From NCBI RefSeq assembly GCF_000003815.2, contig NC_049988.1:3635971-3699970 (forward strand): a stretch of DNA of 64,000 nucleotides, written 5' to 3'. Within the stretch, counting starts at the first letter, position 1, and each line of letters opens with the position of its first letter. Under the pieces are notes generated by a model. That model had not been told where the DNA came from. It saw only the letters and a list, made by a program, of their open reading frames with translations, and did no database searches. Positions 22,400 through 34,909 of this stretch are shown piece after piece. The translations under genes and the position numbers were made by a program. This DNA is from Branchiostoma floridae. Its lineage: Eukaryota; Chordata; Leptocardii; Amphioxiformes; Branchiostomatidae.

Positions 22400-25100
22400 A
22401 CGCCCTGTATGCGTGATCCCACACCTGTGGTACACCTACTTTACTGCAGAAACTCAATTATTACTTCACCTATATCTCTATGTTCCGTTTGCCATATTCG
22501 TATGTGGTTTGGCATGTCGTCTGTACTCAGTTACGAAATGATGCACGTTTCTTTCATTTTGAAATAGCGGTTGTTATAATCGATGTAATAATTTCAGAAA
22601 TCACCCCTACAAAATGTACGTCTCGCGGTGTATTGGTCCAAGTCTGTGTTATCAAGGCCTTGCAGTAATTGGATACTATCAAGCAGATGTTGCGTGATTT
22701 GCGTGTTTTGTGCGCGTCGTATTGTCAGCTGTTCACAGCTGTCGCTATTTACGTTTATAGCTAGGTCACACATGTGTTGTTAGGGCTGCTCAATGGAAAG
22801 CATATTAAAATACATGCAATGAAGGTTTTAAAAAAAGTACTAACCCATATCTTAAGCTTAAAAATCCTTCTCCACCAGAAAGTCACTTGGGTCTAGTTTA
22901 TAACCATTATAACCATTGTTCGGCTCGTTCTAAGAGAAAAGCTCGCTCATTGAAGAAACCTTACCTTTGACCCCAGTTCCTGATTCAACAGACATGTTTG
23001 GTACAGTTTTGGCATTGGTTGATGTTTTTCCTCTTATTTTTGTTAAAGATGTGTTTGTATCTTGTTCAGGCTTTGTGATTTTGTTTGTATGTTTGGAACT
23101 GTCAATATTATGGGCTTGTTAATATTGTCATGTCACATGTCCTTAGTCATTTGTCAATATCACGGCATATTATATACATGTATTGGGCTAGAGCGAGTTG
23201 AGATATTTACTTGACTTGTCGTGTGACAGTCAAATAAAGTCTTAACATTTCTTTTGCATGTCGTCCGCTCGTAATATTTCGCCGCTATATTCTCTGTAAT
23301 TTGGATCATTTGGGTGTCTTTTTGTTCATCGTATTCTATGTTTGGGACTGTCAATATGGGTCTCACTAAATACCGAAAAAACAACTTTCACTAATTACCG
23401 AAAACAACTTGATACAACCAACAGACAATCATTTCAATGGGCTATCATTTAATGATTTTGACTTGATTTAGGACTGGAGTTAGGCTAGGATGGATTTATT
23501 TGTTTGACGACCCATGTTATCAATACTAAATATTAGTAAAGATAAAGTCAACGATCTCCTTTCATCATCATCATCATCTTCACCGCATGTCAGTTCTGGT
23601 CACTGAGGCGGGCCCTCATTGTTCGCCATGCTGCTCTGTCCACTGCTTTGCCTGTTCGAATATATCAATGTTCGAATTCAGATTCACTGATCCTGTCAAG
23701 GGAACTGCTTTGTCAACTCGCAAACTCATCAATGGATATCTATACTACATTTGTACTTGGCATCTATTGTGTAGCTCCAAGCAGAGGTTATGGTATGGAC
23801 GGGTGTACTATTGACCACAAGATATCGCAGTCACTGCTATCCCCCGAAGAAACCTCTGCTTGGAAAATAGGTTTGTTTATTAATTACGGCTGGCAAATTC
23901 TGCTGCCTATTTACCTAAATGACGACTGTGTACTACATATTTTTTTCCATCAACCAAAACAATCTAGTACATTTCTTGCTCAATTATAACGTATTTCCGC
24001 TGCCAAAACAAATATGTTTAAATGGAAAAACCGCAAAGGTGTATTAACACAGAGGCCCCTTATTTTGGATTGAATAAAATGTTTAAAAAAAAGGATTCTG
24101 CTCTATACCATAAAACAGCGTGTGATCGATGGAAAGGTGTTTTCACCGGCTACATCCCCTTTGCCGGAAGAATCCATCATTCAGAATCACCCCATTCTCT
24201 CCCTCATTGTACATTGTATGCATGATCAACAAAAATCTTGTTCCCAATCTTTCTGTGTGAAAAGGATTCAGCAAGGTAGGATATTACCTAAAAGAGACTG
24301 AGTATCCCCACTTGACATTCAACAGTCTTCAGCCAGGTCCTACAAGCAAAATGTTTATTATATTCTTCAGAAGACCAAACTGCACTCTTGAATAGATAAC
24401 ACAGTTCAGAGTATTGTAACACACTACACGGTGAACTATTTGTCAGGGTTGGACTAGGGAAATACATAAGCACTTTTTTCTAGACATCAGTGTCCAACAC
24501 TACTTAAAAAGTGTGCCAGAAAAACTGTAGTGGTGCATCTAATTTTACAGAAATTTTGACCATTTTAATTTTGACCACATAACCCCCCCATTTTTCCCTA
24601 GTCCACCCTTTTAATGTCAAGCCATCTGCTACAACGATTTTCATATTTTTCCTAGTAACTAATTAAACTAATTTAAATCACACGAAATTTACTCCGAAAA
24701 AGAAATTCTTACACAATATCATACTTTCAAAATATCTTAGCGAGTTAAAAACTACGCAGTCTGCTGTAGTATTCAATCAATGAAGACAAATTTGAAGTGA
24801 TTTCCGCACTTCTTATTTCTGTTCAGTACATTTCAGTCCATGATAATGACCCACCTCACAGGAACCTCACTTCAAACTCCAAACTAGGCTCGCCCCTGAG
24901 GCGTCGCCAAAAAGTCTCAAGGAATAAACCAATCACAAAAGGGTGTTGTTAAACTTATAGCTAGCTGCCAATGTGGGTCTAGAAAACAGAAGCATCGCTA
25001 AGTGGCAAGACAATCACTTGTAATTTCTGTACAGCAACAAGCCTGGTAACAAGTAAGAGCAATTACTACAGCCATGGCAATAATTTACTAAAAGGAAGCG
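22400..25100. other. Spacer between the duplicated cytochrome c blocks
   Basis: Apart from the family B element, I see only a TCATCATCATC run near 23568 and degenerate repeats. GGTTGGACTAGGG near 24450 recalls the GTTGGACAA words upstream of both cytochrome c genes. No gene is supported. Confidence 0.35.
23771..23870. mobile_element. Small inverted-repeat element, family B copy 1
   Basis: CTCCAAGCAGAGGTT at the left and AACCTCTGCTTGGAAAATAG at the right form terminal inverted repeats around a 60-bp interior. A second element with the same ends is at 35071-35215. Confidence 0.55.
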
Positions 25101-25231
25101 CATAAGGAAATAGGTTGGCTAATTCCTTTAACACTTTCACATGGATCCGTCTTCAGAGATAGGATACGTAAGAAAACCACTAGGTAAGTGTAAGAAGCAG
25201 TGGCAGAGGAGGAGACGTCTCGGGGCCGGCA

Positions 25232-26335
25232 TCAAGAAGCGGTGGACTGCTTCAGGTAGGAGATGAGGTCTGCTCGCTCGCCCTTCTTCTTCAAGCCAGC
25301 GAAGACCATCTTAGTGCCGGGGATGTACTTCTTAGGGTTCTCCAGGTAGACCCAGAGGGTGTCCTCGGCCCATGTAATTCCTGGTAGGAACAAAGGGAGA
25401 AATTCTTCAGTTGTACATCAAGTAAATCCATTCAATTTTCGGCACTTCAAGTTCACAGCCTTGTTGAAACAATAGTTTGCAGGGTCTTTGAGTTTGTCAC
25501 CAAGAAACAACTGAAGTAACAAACCAAAACTCAAAAGAAAGAGCATTTAGTTACAGAGTGGTAAGTAAAGTCACAGACTTAAAAAACAAGCTACAAATGT
25601 TTCAAAATCTACCGTATAACATTTGTCAGCAAAATGCTAGGGTTTAAGAAAAAAAGTTTACATCGGGGAATCTTTTTTTCTAAAATTTTTGTAAAAAAAT
25701 ACAAGGACTTCAATATATAGAAGACTATACTAGTATGCACATTAATGTTTGATATCATGTATTATATTAATGCTACATAATACTGTTGATGCAGAAACTT
25801 TTGAGAAATTGTGGTGGTTTAAAACTTTAATGTTCGCGGTTTTCGCGGTGGTCGCTTCACCCCAAATTTTAAACCACCGTGAACATTTTTCCATTGCAGT
25901 AAGAGACTGCAGTACATGGTGCTACCGCGAACTTAGAACCATCGCGAAAAGTCCTGACCTTATTCCCGCTACCCCAAAATTAAATCCCCGTGAAATGCAT
26001 TTACAGTATCATATGATTAATGCTAGGACTACAAATGTCTTCCATTTTCTGCCGTATGGAATTCTTGCTATACTTCTTGCATTTCTCATTGTTTTCACAT
26101 GCAATTTTCTTTCAGCATATTAAACACTAGCATTCATATTCCACTTACCCTTGTTTTTGTTAGCGTCGGTGTAAGAGAAGCCTGCAGCCTGTCCAGTCTT
26201 GCGGCCGAACAGACCATTCAGGTTGGGCCCAGTCTTGTGCTTGCCTCCCGCCTCTACTGTATGACACTGGGCACACTTCTGTACAAACACCTTCTTTCCC
26301 TTCTCTGGGTTGCCTTTCGCAACTGCATCCGCCAT
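25232..26335 (-). CDS. CYCS: Cytochrome c, somatic type, copy 2
   Basis: Minus-strand exons 26149-26335 and 25232-25380, same gene structure and 111-residue product as copy 1. Only residues 9, 11, 14 and 18 differ (D/N, T/E, A/K, K/V, copy 1/copy 2); the remaining 93 residues from the haem motif onward are identical. The ATG again follows an acceptor in the 5' UTR. The intron has acquired a foldback MITE (25781-26008). No nonsense or frameshift change is seen, so both copies look functional. No obvious AATAAA is close behind the stop. Confidence 0.95.
25781..26008 (-). mobile_element. Foldback MITE, family A copy 2
   Basis: It reads TACTGTTGATGCAGAAACTT at the left and GAAATGCATTTACAGTA at the right, with GTTCGCGGTTTTCGCGGTGG inside. 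Orientation is opposite to copy 1. It sits in the cytochrome c copy 2 intron and is absent from the copy 1 intron. Confidence 0.75.
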
Positions 26336-27730
26336 GGTCTCTGTTTCTGAAACAAGGAAGGTGACTTTTAGGTTTATGTCCAATACGTTTTAAAACACGA
26401 ACAGGGTAAAGGTGGTTCCAGAATTCTTTTCAGGCGATAGAGGCACTTGGCTGTTTACATTATCTGGACTATGTTTTGGACATGGTATTGGAAGGCAGAG
26501 GCCATTCCTGTCCTTCCATTGCCTTTAACCTCTCCAAGTCAGATACCAGGGTTGGACAATTTTTTTTTAAAAATCACTTGACTTATCGAGCAAGTTCATA
26601 ACAAATCTACTTGCCTGAACCAACTTTTTACTTGCCCGTTCACTTTGCCATTGTTTATTCACTTCCAGCAATAAAATTCTTCTATCTTTGGCTTTCTTTT
26701 TCTGTGTTGACCAATGTTTGATGCCATGACTGTGAAAAGCATGTTTACTAAGTACATGTATATTATTCATGGCAAGATCTTGGTGTAGGGGTAGGACTTG
26801 TGCTTGCCCTATCAACACTTTCACTTTTCCTGGACAATCGGACCATTGGACTTGCCCAACCATGGATAGCCATTTGTATAACTGGGTGGAGTATGCATAC
26901 TTGTGTAAGTTATGTAAGGTACCTTTCCCAAGGGCACAACATCAAGAAATTGAGTCATCAGTCAGTCTAAAAGACTAGGACAGATCTAGCAAGAAAACTT
27001 AATCAAGTTCTGAAACAATACTGTCCAACTTCAGAGTGGTTCAGTGTTCAAGAGTACAATGAGTATGATAATATCAAAGCTTAGGTTTGATCGAGGACAT
27101 TATAGTATCGTTGATGAAGGTTAGATATCAAGGTAATGATATTTGCCAAATAGCAGTAACGCAACTGGATATGATTTTGGAAACTGTCAGACGTTTCCGG
27201 TAGCATCCACTAGTTCCTTTTTGTTAGCGAGTAAACTATAGTATACTTGTTTAATGGTTTCAAAATATTGTTATGTAAACTCATCATCAGAAGGTCATGT
27301 CAAAGAATACACACAAGCTCCACACCATAACTCAGTCCATGTACAGCAGCTATGGTTTAAAATAGACCCTACAATATATCTGTGACTCCCTAATGTGACC
27401 TAAAGGCCAGGACTTTTTCGCCCCTCCCAAGGACATGGTATGGCCCTATTTAGCACCAACTCTCAGGCAGATGTTGTGAAGCAAAATCATCACATATTCC
27501 TTTGCTTCTAACTTCCTTTGTGACAGTCTGTGACAAAAAAAGGCAGCTGAGAAACACTATTTTTACTTCCTAACATCTGCTTGGAGATTGCTACAGACCC
27601 ACAACAGGTCCTGTGCTGGGGTAGTTGTTTCAAATTTTGAATTTTCGACAGATTGGGTATTGGCAACCTATGTTTTGGCAATTGCGATGTGTGAAATTAT
27701 CATTTGCAAATAAAAACGACAACTGGATAT

Positions 27731-27835
27731 CACTGTAATTGCATTCACGTTTGCAGGGATTTTATTTTAAATTTCCCAGAAAGGAGATAATGTCGCTAAC
27801 ACATGACAAACGTGAACACTTTTGCATTTACAGTA
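27731..27835. mobile_element. Foldback MITE, family A, decayed copy
   Basis: CACTGTAATTGCATTCACGT starts it and TTTGCATTTACAGTA ends it. The interior has lost most CpG words, as expected for an old copy. It lies immediately 5' of the LINE remnant. Confidence 0.45.
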
Positions 27836-27877
27836 TACTAGTATTACGAGCTTCCATACATACGGGCCGCCGCGGCA

Positions 27878-28399
27878 ATGGCCAGTCTGGACAGGGTTTG
27901 GACCAGCAGCAAGATCTCTGCGCAGACAAAGATAAGGCTCTACAACAGCCTCGTGCTGTCCATCCTTCTCTACGGGGCAGAGACTTGGACTCTCACTGCT
28001 GCCCAGGAGCGTCGACTCGACGCCTTTGATACTAAGTGCCAAAGAAGAATCCTGGGGATCAGGTGGCATGACTATGTATCCAATGCCACCCTGCGCGAGA
28101 CCACCAGTCAACCCCAACTGTCCAGTAAGGTGCGCCAGGCCCGTCTACGACTGTTTGGTCACATTGCCAGGACGGAGCCACCTCTGGAAACAGCTGCCCT
28201 TCTGAGGGAGCCGACCCCACCCAACTGGTCCCGCCCCAGGGGCCGTCCCAGGCATACCTGGCAAGAACAACTGAAGGACGACCTGAGGGCTGCCGGCCTC
28301 GACCTTACCACCGCCTGGGTGCTGGCCCTCAACAGACCTATGTGGAGATCTGTGTGTGCAGGCGCTACGCTCCATACCGGAGCATGCGGACCTGAGTGA
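27878..28399 (+). pseudogene. 5'-truncated LINE reverse-transcriptase C-terminus
   Basis: A 173-codon frame has the C-terminal signature of non-LTR retrotransposon ORF2 proteins: KIRLYNSLVLSILLYGAETW, ERRLDAFDTKCQRRILGIRW, RQARLRLFGHIAR and RPRGRPRHTWQEQLKDDL. The polymerase and endonuclease domains upstream are missing, as in 5'-truncated insertions. A (TGAG)n tail follows at 28395-28413, which marks the 3' end. GC content and codon use are much higher than in the surroundings. It is not a host gene. Confidence 0.85.
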
Positions 28400-29039
28400 G
28401 TGAGTGAGTGAATACATACGCTTCTTGGTTGGAAATTTTGTGTTATTTCCTTGTCATTTGTGTTCTATCCACTGTCTTCAGGTTTTGAGCTGTCAAAAAC
28501 CGAAAAATATCTGAAGTCTGATAATTGATAAGAAAACGTTAACGGAACACACTGTAAGTCCCATGTAAGTTCATGCGAATTCAACTTCATGGAAGGGAGA
28601 AATGGTAGCCTCCATAGCAGGCTCTCTGGGGCCTTTTTCGGCTCATACATGTAATAAACTTTTGCTGGCCTCTTCTTTTTGTATTGGCGTCACAGTGGCA
28701 ATTAGTGATCCAGTACAAACAGAAATGAACAGCAAAAATGTATTATAAGCCAAAAAAAATGCACCAGAGAGCCTGCTATGGAGTGTAAAACAATATTGGG
28801 GGCAGGCTGACAGAAGACACAACAAGCACTTTCAGTTTCACTGTGATTTTAAATTTTCTGTGAAAAGTTCACCGTAAAAATTTCAGCATGTACAGAAACC
28901 AAAATAAGCCCCAATACCTCCCAAAAGGGAACCCAAGCAGCCTGGTCAGGTGTCAAAGCTATACATGATTAATGCAACAAAACGACAGCAAAGGAGCCAC
29001 ACGCGGAGCCTGCTTTGGAGTTTGGAGCCTAGCTAACAA

Positions 29040-29870
29040 TAAATGCTCACGCGGAACAAGGACGCGCGGAAGAAGTCACGTTGCGCAACCCCCGGCTTAC
29101 GTGTCTGGAAGGTGACTCAACTTCCGGTGACTTGAGCCGGTTCAAACACGTTCTTACATCATAAAAATACCTTTTTTTCACTACACAACTCCATATTTGG
29201 AACTGCATCAGAGAGATATGACTAATTTTAAGTATTTTTGTTAACAAAATAGTGCACTAATTGTTGGAAATGATCGCCTGTTTCTAGGGACATCCCATTA
29301 AAAAAAAAGCCGGTATAGGACGCGTGCTGGTTTACGAAATACCTTTCGTAAGGTATTCCCCTTCGCTTGCGTAACCCAAAACCTTTTCTATCTACGCACA
29401 CTGGTATGTTTTGACCAAGATTTAACACCCAGAAAGACAAAAATCTTGCTTGTAACGAAATAAAGCCCTGAACTTGAGTACCCTTGGCTTTGTCCTCCCG
29501 TGCCCTCCCCCCAAACATGCTTTTACGTGTCCTCGGCGTCCTGAAATATGGCGCCCGCGAAAAAAGAAATGCCGGTCCCAGAATAAAAGCTATAAATTTC
29601 AATATTCTTTACCTCAAAAACTACACCAAAATGTACTCAATGTTGTCTATGGAGTTAAAATGATGACCTAGATGATTTGGGGGACTTACTTTTCGCTGAG
29701 ATTGGAGAAAGTTGAGAGAAACACGCGAACACACCGGTGTCCTGACAGCTCTGTACGGAAACTTCGTGAAGGTCAATCTGACCAAGCGCAGGCGCAGTAG
29801 GAAATACCTTACAAAACGCTCTGACGTCATCCAGACGTCACTTCCGGGGCAATCCCGAATTCAAATGGCG
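29040..29870. promoter_or_regulatory. Promoter-like cluster (NRF-1-like, CRE, ETS motifs)
   Basis: Seen: GCGCAGGCGCA (29786-29796, one mismatch to the NRF-1 palindrome), TGACGTCA (29822-29829, full CRE), a second GACGTCA (29834-29840) touching CTTCCGG (29841-29847), and another CTTCCGGTGA at 29121-29130. NRF-1 and CREB sites are known in mammalian cytochrome c promoters, and the minus-strand cytochrome c copy 2 lies downstream. A gene reading to the right is equally possible. No first exon could be fixed. Confidence 0.3.
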
Positions 29871-30986
29871 CGAAATTCAAACTTTAGGATCTGCTTGGCT
29901 TGATGGGTTTTCTAAGTCTCTACCAGGCTCCACATGTGGCTGAAAAAGCAAACTATGCTCCTACTCTTCGGCTAGGCAACTCCTCCGGCATATGAATCTG
30001 TCTATTTTATTCTTTTGTGGCAAATTTCTACTATTTCCAAGACGAAATGTGCACCCAAAAATAGACTAGGACCCGACTAGGGATGGGCAGAACTACTAGA
30101 ATGCATTGTTTAGCTTTCATAACCGTTTTTGAAGACATCTTTTCCAACTTTTTTTCTGCGAACCCTCACATCAGTTTCGGAGTGCCCAAGGATGCAATCT
30201 AAAGACCTCTAAACAATGAAAGTAGTTTTGCCTTGATTTGATATCATAATTTTAAAAGATCAAGCACTTTGACGTTCACAACATACTTTCACCAACACTT
30301 CTAGCGTTTGTTTGTTTGTTTCATTTAATTTCGCACCAGAGGAGTGAAAAATAACATCAAATACAAACATGAGCTATGATCATGTCTTAATAGACATGTT
30401 GATTTGATTATATGACCTAGCTGCATTTCTCTAGATCTGTATACAGCGGAATAAATGAAATCAAATAAAAATCAACTGGAAACTCCAAAATATAAATAGA
30501 AAAAAATATTTTGACCAAAGAAAGTCGCCTTCATTAGCTCTATGAAATCTAGAAGGTTGAACAAATGATTGAACACATGACATTTGTGATCATTAGTACT
30601 TGTTTCATATTCTTATTCTACGTTACATTTTTGCTGATTTTTCAGCTTCTTCTATTGTACGACTTACAGTATCATGAGTATGAGTGACTGATGTGAAAAC
30701 GTCTTTTTTGGCGACGCCTCAGGGGCGGAGGCATTTTCTACAGTATTACGATCGCTTTGAAAGAATTTAGAAAATTGCACGAATGCATTCCCTTGGGAAT
30801 TGATTTTTGGCTAAACCTCAAGGGTATAGTTCATACAGTGGTAATTGAAGACTATTCTAGCAGTGCATTCTTTGCGTCAGGATTAATGGTTTAAGGGAGC
30901 GGTCTTTTCACATAGCCGGAATGACTGCATATCATAAGCTGCACATACAGATCATTATGATGTTTCGCATGCTTTATGAATGTTGT

Positions 30987-31275
30987 AATGAACACCAATA
31001 TGTCCCAGATTTTTGCCGTTATTTCTTATATAAGCTTGTGCTTTTTACAATACGGAATGGAATGCTGTGAATTTGTTATCGTTTGAAGTTATAGTGAGCC
31101 TGGTTTTGAGTGGTAGAAAAATAGAGTGATTTAAAGAAGACAATGAAGACCAATATAGCACAGCTTTTGCCAATATCTTTCGAGCTTTGCTTTTTACAAG
31201 GTGGGATGATATGCTTTCACGAGGTCAAAAAATAATGAAGACCAATGTGTCACATATTTTTGTCAATATCTTTTT
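30987..31275. repeat. Diverged short tandem repeat
   Basis: AATGAAGACCAATGTGTCAC-like words recur at about 30989, 31142 and 31231, each followed by TTTTTGCCAATATCTTT-like sequence. The spacing is irregular (about 150 and 90 bp). Non-coding. Confidence 0.45.
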
Positions 31276-31809
31276 ATAAAATATGAAGGTGGTTGTCCTT
31301 TGGAATTGAAGCTGGCGTGTTACGCCGAAAGGCTGTTATACCGGCTATATAGATACAGACTAAGTAAAGCCTGATTTTGAAAGGTTAAAAAGTCACATGT
31401 TTCAAACAAGACATGAAACCAATGGATTTCATATTGTTTAGATTCTGCTTTGAAGACTAGGGCAGCTAGTACAGGTAGAATAAAGGAAAAGGAATGACGC
31501 AGAGACAAGGTTTTCCGTACACTGGGCACGGGAGACTGTTGATATAAGGTAATTTGACGTTACTATAATGGTAATGCTGACCTCGCTAACCTCGGTCTTT
31601 CTCTTCTGAACTGTACTCTCTGACCCTCTGTCATACAAATACATTACATCTCGTGTTCAAATTTTGGTGTTTCAAACAGACAGGTCACTCCGCGAAACAA
31701 CGGTTATTTCATCTAATGTCCATTGATATACATATAAAATAAACTACTACAATGTATACACTAAAATACATATTTGTGATATACAAACAGTAAATCAATC
31801 AGCCAATCC

Positions 31810-32180
31810 GTGAATTCTATAACTGGTGTCATGTCAGGTTTTCTATACATGTACAAGTATGATCGAAATCTATCGGCTACACGTCTTGGCTCTGCTACTG
31901 GCCTCTACTTCCCTCATGTTGCCTTCCTTCTGTCGATGGCGCTGTTCTGGATGTTATGTGCCCCCCTCTGTTCAAAATTTTCAAGCCGCACAAACGTTTA
32001 TTCTGGCTCCTCTCAGCGATGGCCACTTCTCGTGAAAGGACTCGACCTACTTCCCTTGTGGCGGTAAGAGTCTCTATGTTGGGTGTGGCGGGAATGTGTC
32101 GTCCTGATGGACATGGTATACGTCTGTCAGGAACACCTCGTCGTCTTCGCTTTTGTCCGGTAGGTTGGCCTGTGCATTAG
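31810..32180. other. Unassigned open region, possible exon
   Basis: GC content rises and long frames stay open on both strands. Plus strand: a Met at 31859 begins a strongly hydrophobic, signal-like stretch (LHVLALLLASTSLMLPSFC) with three more cysteines nearby, ending in a stop at about 32035. Minus strand: about 90 codons are open, rich in Arg, after a possible acceptor near 32172. I recognise no family in either reading and cannot choose between them. Confidence 0.25.
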
Positions 32181-32581
32181 ATCACGAGAGAACACAGTTT
32201 TACCCGTTTAATGTAATAGTTTTATACTATAGTAATATAATAGTGATGCTAGCAATAAGGGATTATTGTAAAATCACCCTCATAAATTTGGTACTATCGC
32301 TGTACGTCTGTTGGTGTGTGTTCTACATGGATTAAGTCTCCACATGGATGGTCGTCACAGTTAGCTAATGTTAATCTCAGGAGCTGATGTACGTAGGGAG
32401 AACGCACGCAAAGAACAAAGGTTAAAATTGAAGTACAAAAACAATTCTCTTCTCTTTCTTGTCAATTCGTAACAACCAGAAAACACTGTAGAAATTGAAA
32501 TTTGTCTTCGGTATTCATGAGTGAGGTAAGCTTATTTATGCCTTGTCAGCCGAAATGTAGTGTACAGATTTTGACTTAGCT

Positions 32582-32926
32582 GCCTTAAGCATGGGGCACA
32601 ACCCGCCGTACGTGCAAATACGTGCTGTCTACGTGCCAAAACGTGGGCAATCTTTTGGTGTCCTTAAGTGGTAAGTACCGTCTCCGTAAGAGCTCGTAGG
32701 GAATCCGACGGATTTTGGATCACGCAGACACGCCGTAGAAATTTAAGTTCATGCAGAACTTTCTCTGCGTTCGGGCTGCGGATTCGCCCACCGTACGTGC
32801 CAGTACGGGCGACGCACCTGCTCTGTACAGCCTCAGCGTTTTCAGGAATACGTGGCGGACGTGGCCTCCACAAAAAAACGTACGGACAAATTGCACGTAC
32901 GGTGGGTTGTGCCCCAGGCTTAAAGT
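32582..32926. mobile_element. MITE-like element with GGGGCACAACCC ends
   Basis: CTTAAGCATGGGGCACAACC at the left matches the complement of GGTTGTGCCCCAGGCTTAAA at the right, and the match continues through CCGTACGTGCA. The interior is rich in TACGTGCC and CGTACG words and is itself partly palindromic. It is about 345 bp and non-coding; reading frames on both strands here are shadows. Confidence 0.7.
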
Positions 32927-32999
32927 TGTGCTAAGTTGAACTCTGGTTACTCGACGCATTGGAACATCGTGCTTACTTACCTTGACGACATACCGAAAG

Positions 33000-34330
33000 A
33001 CGTTGACCCGCAGCTGCTTCGATGATTGACCTACTGGAATCGCCAACGTCTGACGTGATCGTCAAGTACGTATCCCTGCGGCACTGTAACTGCGGATAGG
33101 GACGAAGAGGGAACAGCTGACCGTTACTGGAATATTCAACTGGAGTATATTTGGAAAGGCTGGAAAATCAGCACATTACAATGTTGACGACTACAAAAAT
33201 AGAGGTATAGAATAAGATTTAATATCCTATGAATATGGGCCAGCATAGCATGGATGAGAGAGAACATTTGGAGAGAATATTTGGAGAGGCCGGGAACCCC
33301 GGCGGAACATGAAGGCAGGTGGATGAAACGTTAACCAAATTTTCGGCGTCCTCTTGCACATTGGCAAGATAACAGATATGATAACCGGAAAGAGCAACGT
33401 AAATTGTAAATTTTTCTTAGTAAGTCATTATCATTTTTTTATCACACTTTTACAATTAACAAACTAGTTCGCACAACGAACCAGGATAGACACTTATACT
33501 GATCGAACTCATCAATAAATCTTAAGGGGTGATCAATAAGTTCGATGCTTCACGTAGGAATGTACAGCTCGAATTTCTGGGCATGTAAAACCTTTTATAA
33601 ATGTCAGCCAAACTTCAAACCATTGTGGTTATTACTTTCCAGGCAACACCAAGTAAGCTTAGGCGTCACCCCAAACGCTTTGTTACATAGATTTATCAGG
33701 TTTTATCAAGAAGATTAACATTATTTTAACCTCCTTGGTTTGATTCACACATGACAATGCTATTCAACATGAAGAAATAGTCTAATTGTTGCATTGTTAG
33801 GAAGCATGTGGGCACAAACATCTGGGAAGGAACGGGTGGATGCAATAGTTGAGATATAGGTGTACCGATCTCCTCAAACTGACAACATTAGAAAGTAGAA
33901 AGTTTACGATAAGTCTCGTCTCGGACCACGTTGCCTGCCCGGCCAATCAGAATGCATCACGTTTCCCTACGCTGTGCTACATCTGGAATTCATTTTATAT
34001 AGACTTCTCGGAAATCCGCTGCGACAAATGTAGCTCTACACCATGCGGATTTCTCGCTCACTATACGTCACCAAAACAATCCGAAGAAGACATGTGGCAG
34101 GAAGAAAACTACACAACCGTTTACGTAGTGAACAGATACATAAACATGAACTTGAACATAAACTATGGAAGAACAAAAAAGTTAACGCAAACGTTACGTA
34201 ACTTAAACCTGTTTTCAAAATGGTGGATCGCTGCCCGATATTCAGACTTCCGGGTCACAATCACATAACTAAGTGTCGAAAAATTTAAGACTACAATGAA
34301 GTAAAGTAACGTTAAAGTACACAACAGTAC
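33000..34330. other. No supported gene
   Basis: The 139-codon frame at 33849-34268 has no recognisable domain. GGCCAATCAG at about 33940 is a CCAAT box in isolation. The remaining sequence is AT-rich with no repeat I can define. Confidence 0.35.
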
Positions 34331-34359
34331 AAGACAGGTATCCACAACACGGTCCACCT

Positions 34360-34540
34360 ACCTTTCCTTCTGACGAGTAGTTTGAGATGTCTTTCCCACT
34401 AAGCCCTCCACCGCCCGTACCCGCCGCATCTTGCCTCGCTCCCCGAGTGTCAATACAGTGGTCATGGAAGATTTACTCCGGGCTGGCGTTCTCTTCAGAG
34501 TCAGGGATCGGCAGGCATCTTTATATGTGTTCTTTCTGCC
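34360..34540 (-). promoter_or_regulatory. Possible minus-strand promoter and first exon
   Basis: On the minus strand, CACATATAAAGATGCC (about 34514-34530) looks like a TATA box. About 90 bp downstream an ATG in the context GCAAGATGC opens a short basic frame that reaches a donor-like AAAG|GTAGGT near 34362. No following exon could be assigned, so this may be chance. Confidence 0.2.
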
Positions 34541-34909
34541 TCCCTGCCCCGCGCTTCACCCATCACACTTCACAGGCCCAGTAGCCTTGCCACGTCCTCA
34601 GTTCTCTCGATCTCCCAGTTCCCATCTCTATCTTGGTTGAACTTGCCTCATCTCCACCCCAGCTGCACTACCAGAATGTCACGTGCACGTTCAAATACAG
34701 GTGACAGCCATATAGTTGATAAATTCAACTTCATTCTGTTTATCAGCCCTCAGCTCTAGTACTCTACTCTACTTTACTCTGTCCTCTCCCACGTCGTGTC
34801 CTCTCCTGACTGCCACCGTGGCGTGGCTGTGTGACCCGACCCCTGTCCATATGGTTATCATCACAGGGGAGACCTGGTCCTGACAATCACGATGTTATCT
34901 CGTGACACA

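Larger units (their letters stand above)
25148..27385. repeat. Segmental duplication of the cytochrome c block (partner 20061-21845)
   Basis: Similarity runs beyond the coding exons. GAGATAGGATACGTAAGAAA follows both genes, and about 27085-27385 matches about 21550-21845 (ATTATAGTATCGTTGATGAA, TCATCATCAGAAGGTCATGT, CTCCACACCATAACT). The copies are in direct orientation, about 5 kb apart. Intronic and upstream sequences have diverged and gained different insertions. Confidence 0.8.

Noticed and set aside
29228-29602. 124-codon minus-strand frame beginning MKFIAFILGPAFLFS
   Set aside because: It starts with a signal-like stretch but then lacks cysteines or any domain, and lies across a promoter-like GC island; not enough to call a gene.
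32664-33046. Several overlapping frames on both strands
   Set aside because: They are produced by the GC-rich inverted-repeat element at 32582-32926.
33849-34268. 139-codon plus-strand frame
   Set aside because: No domain, no signal peptide or splice context, AT-rich with low-complexity end; most likely chance.
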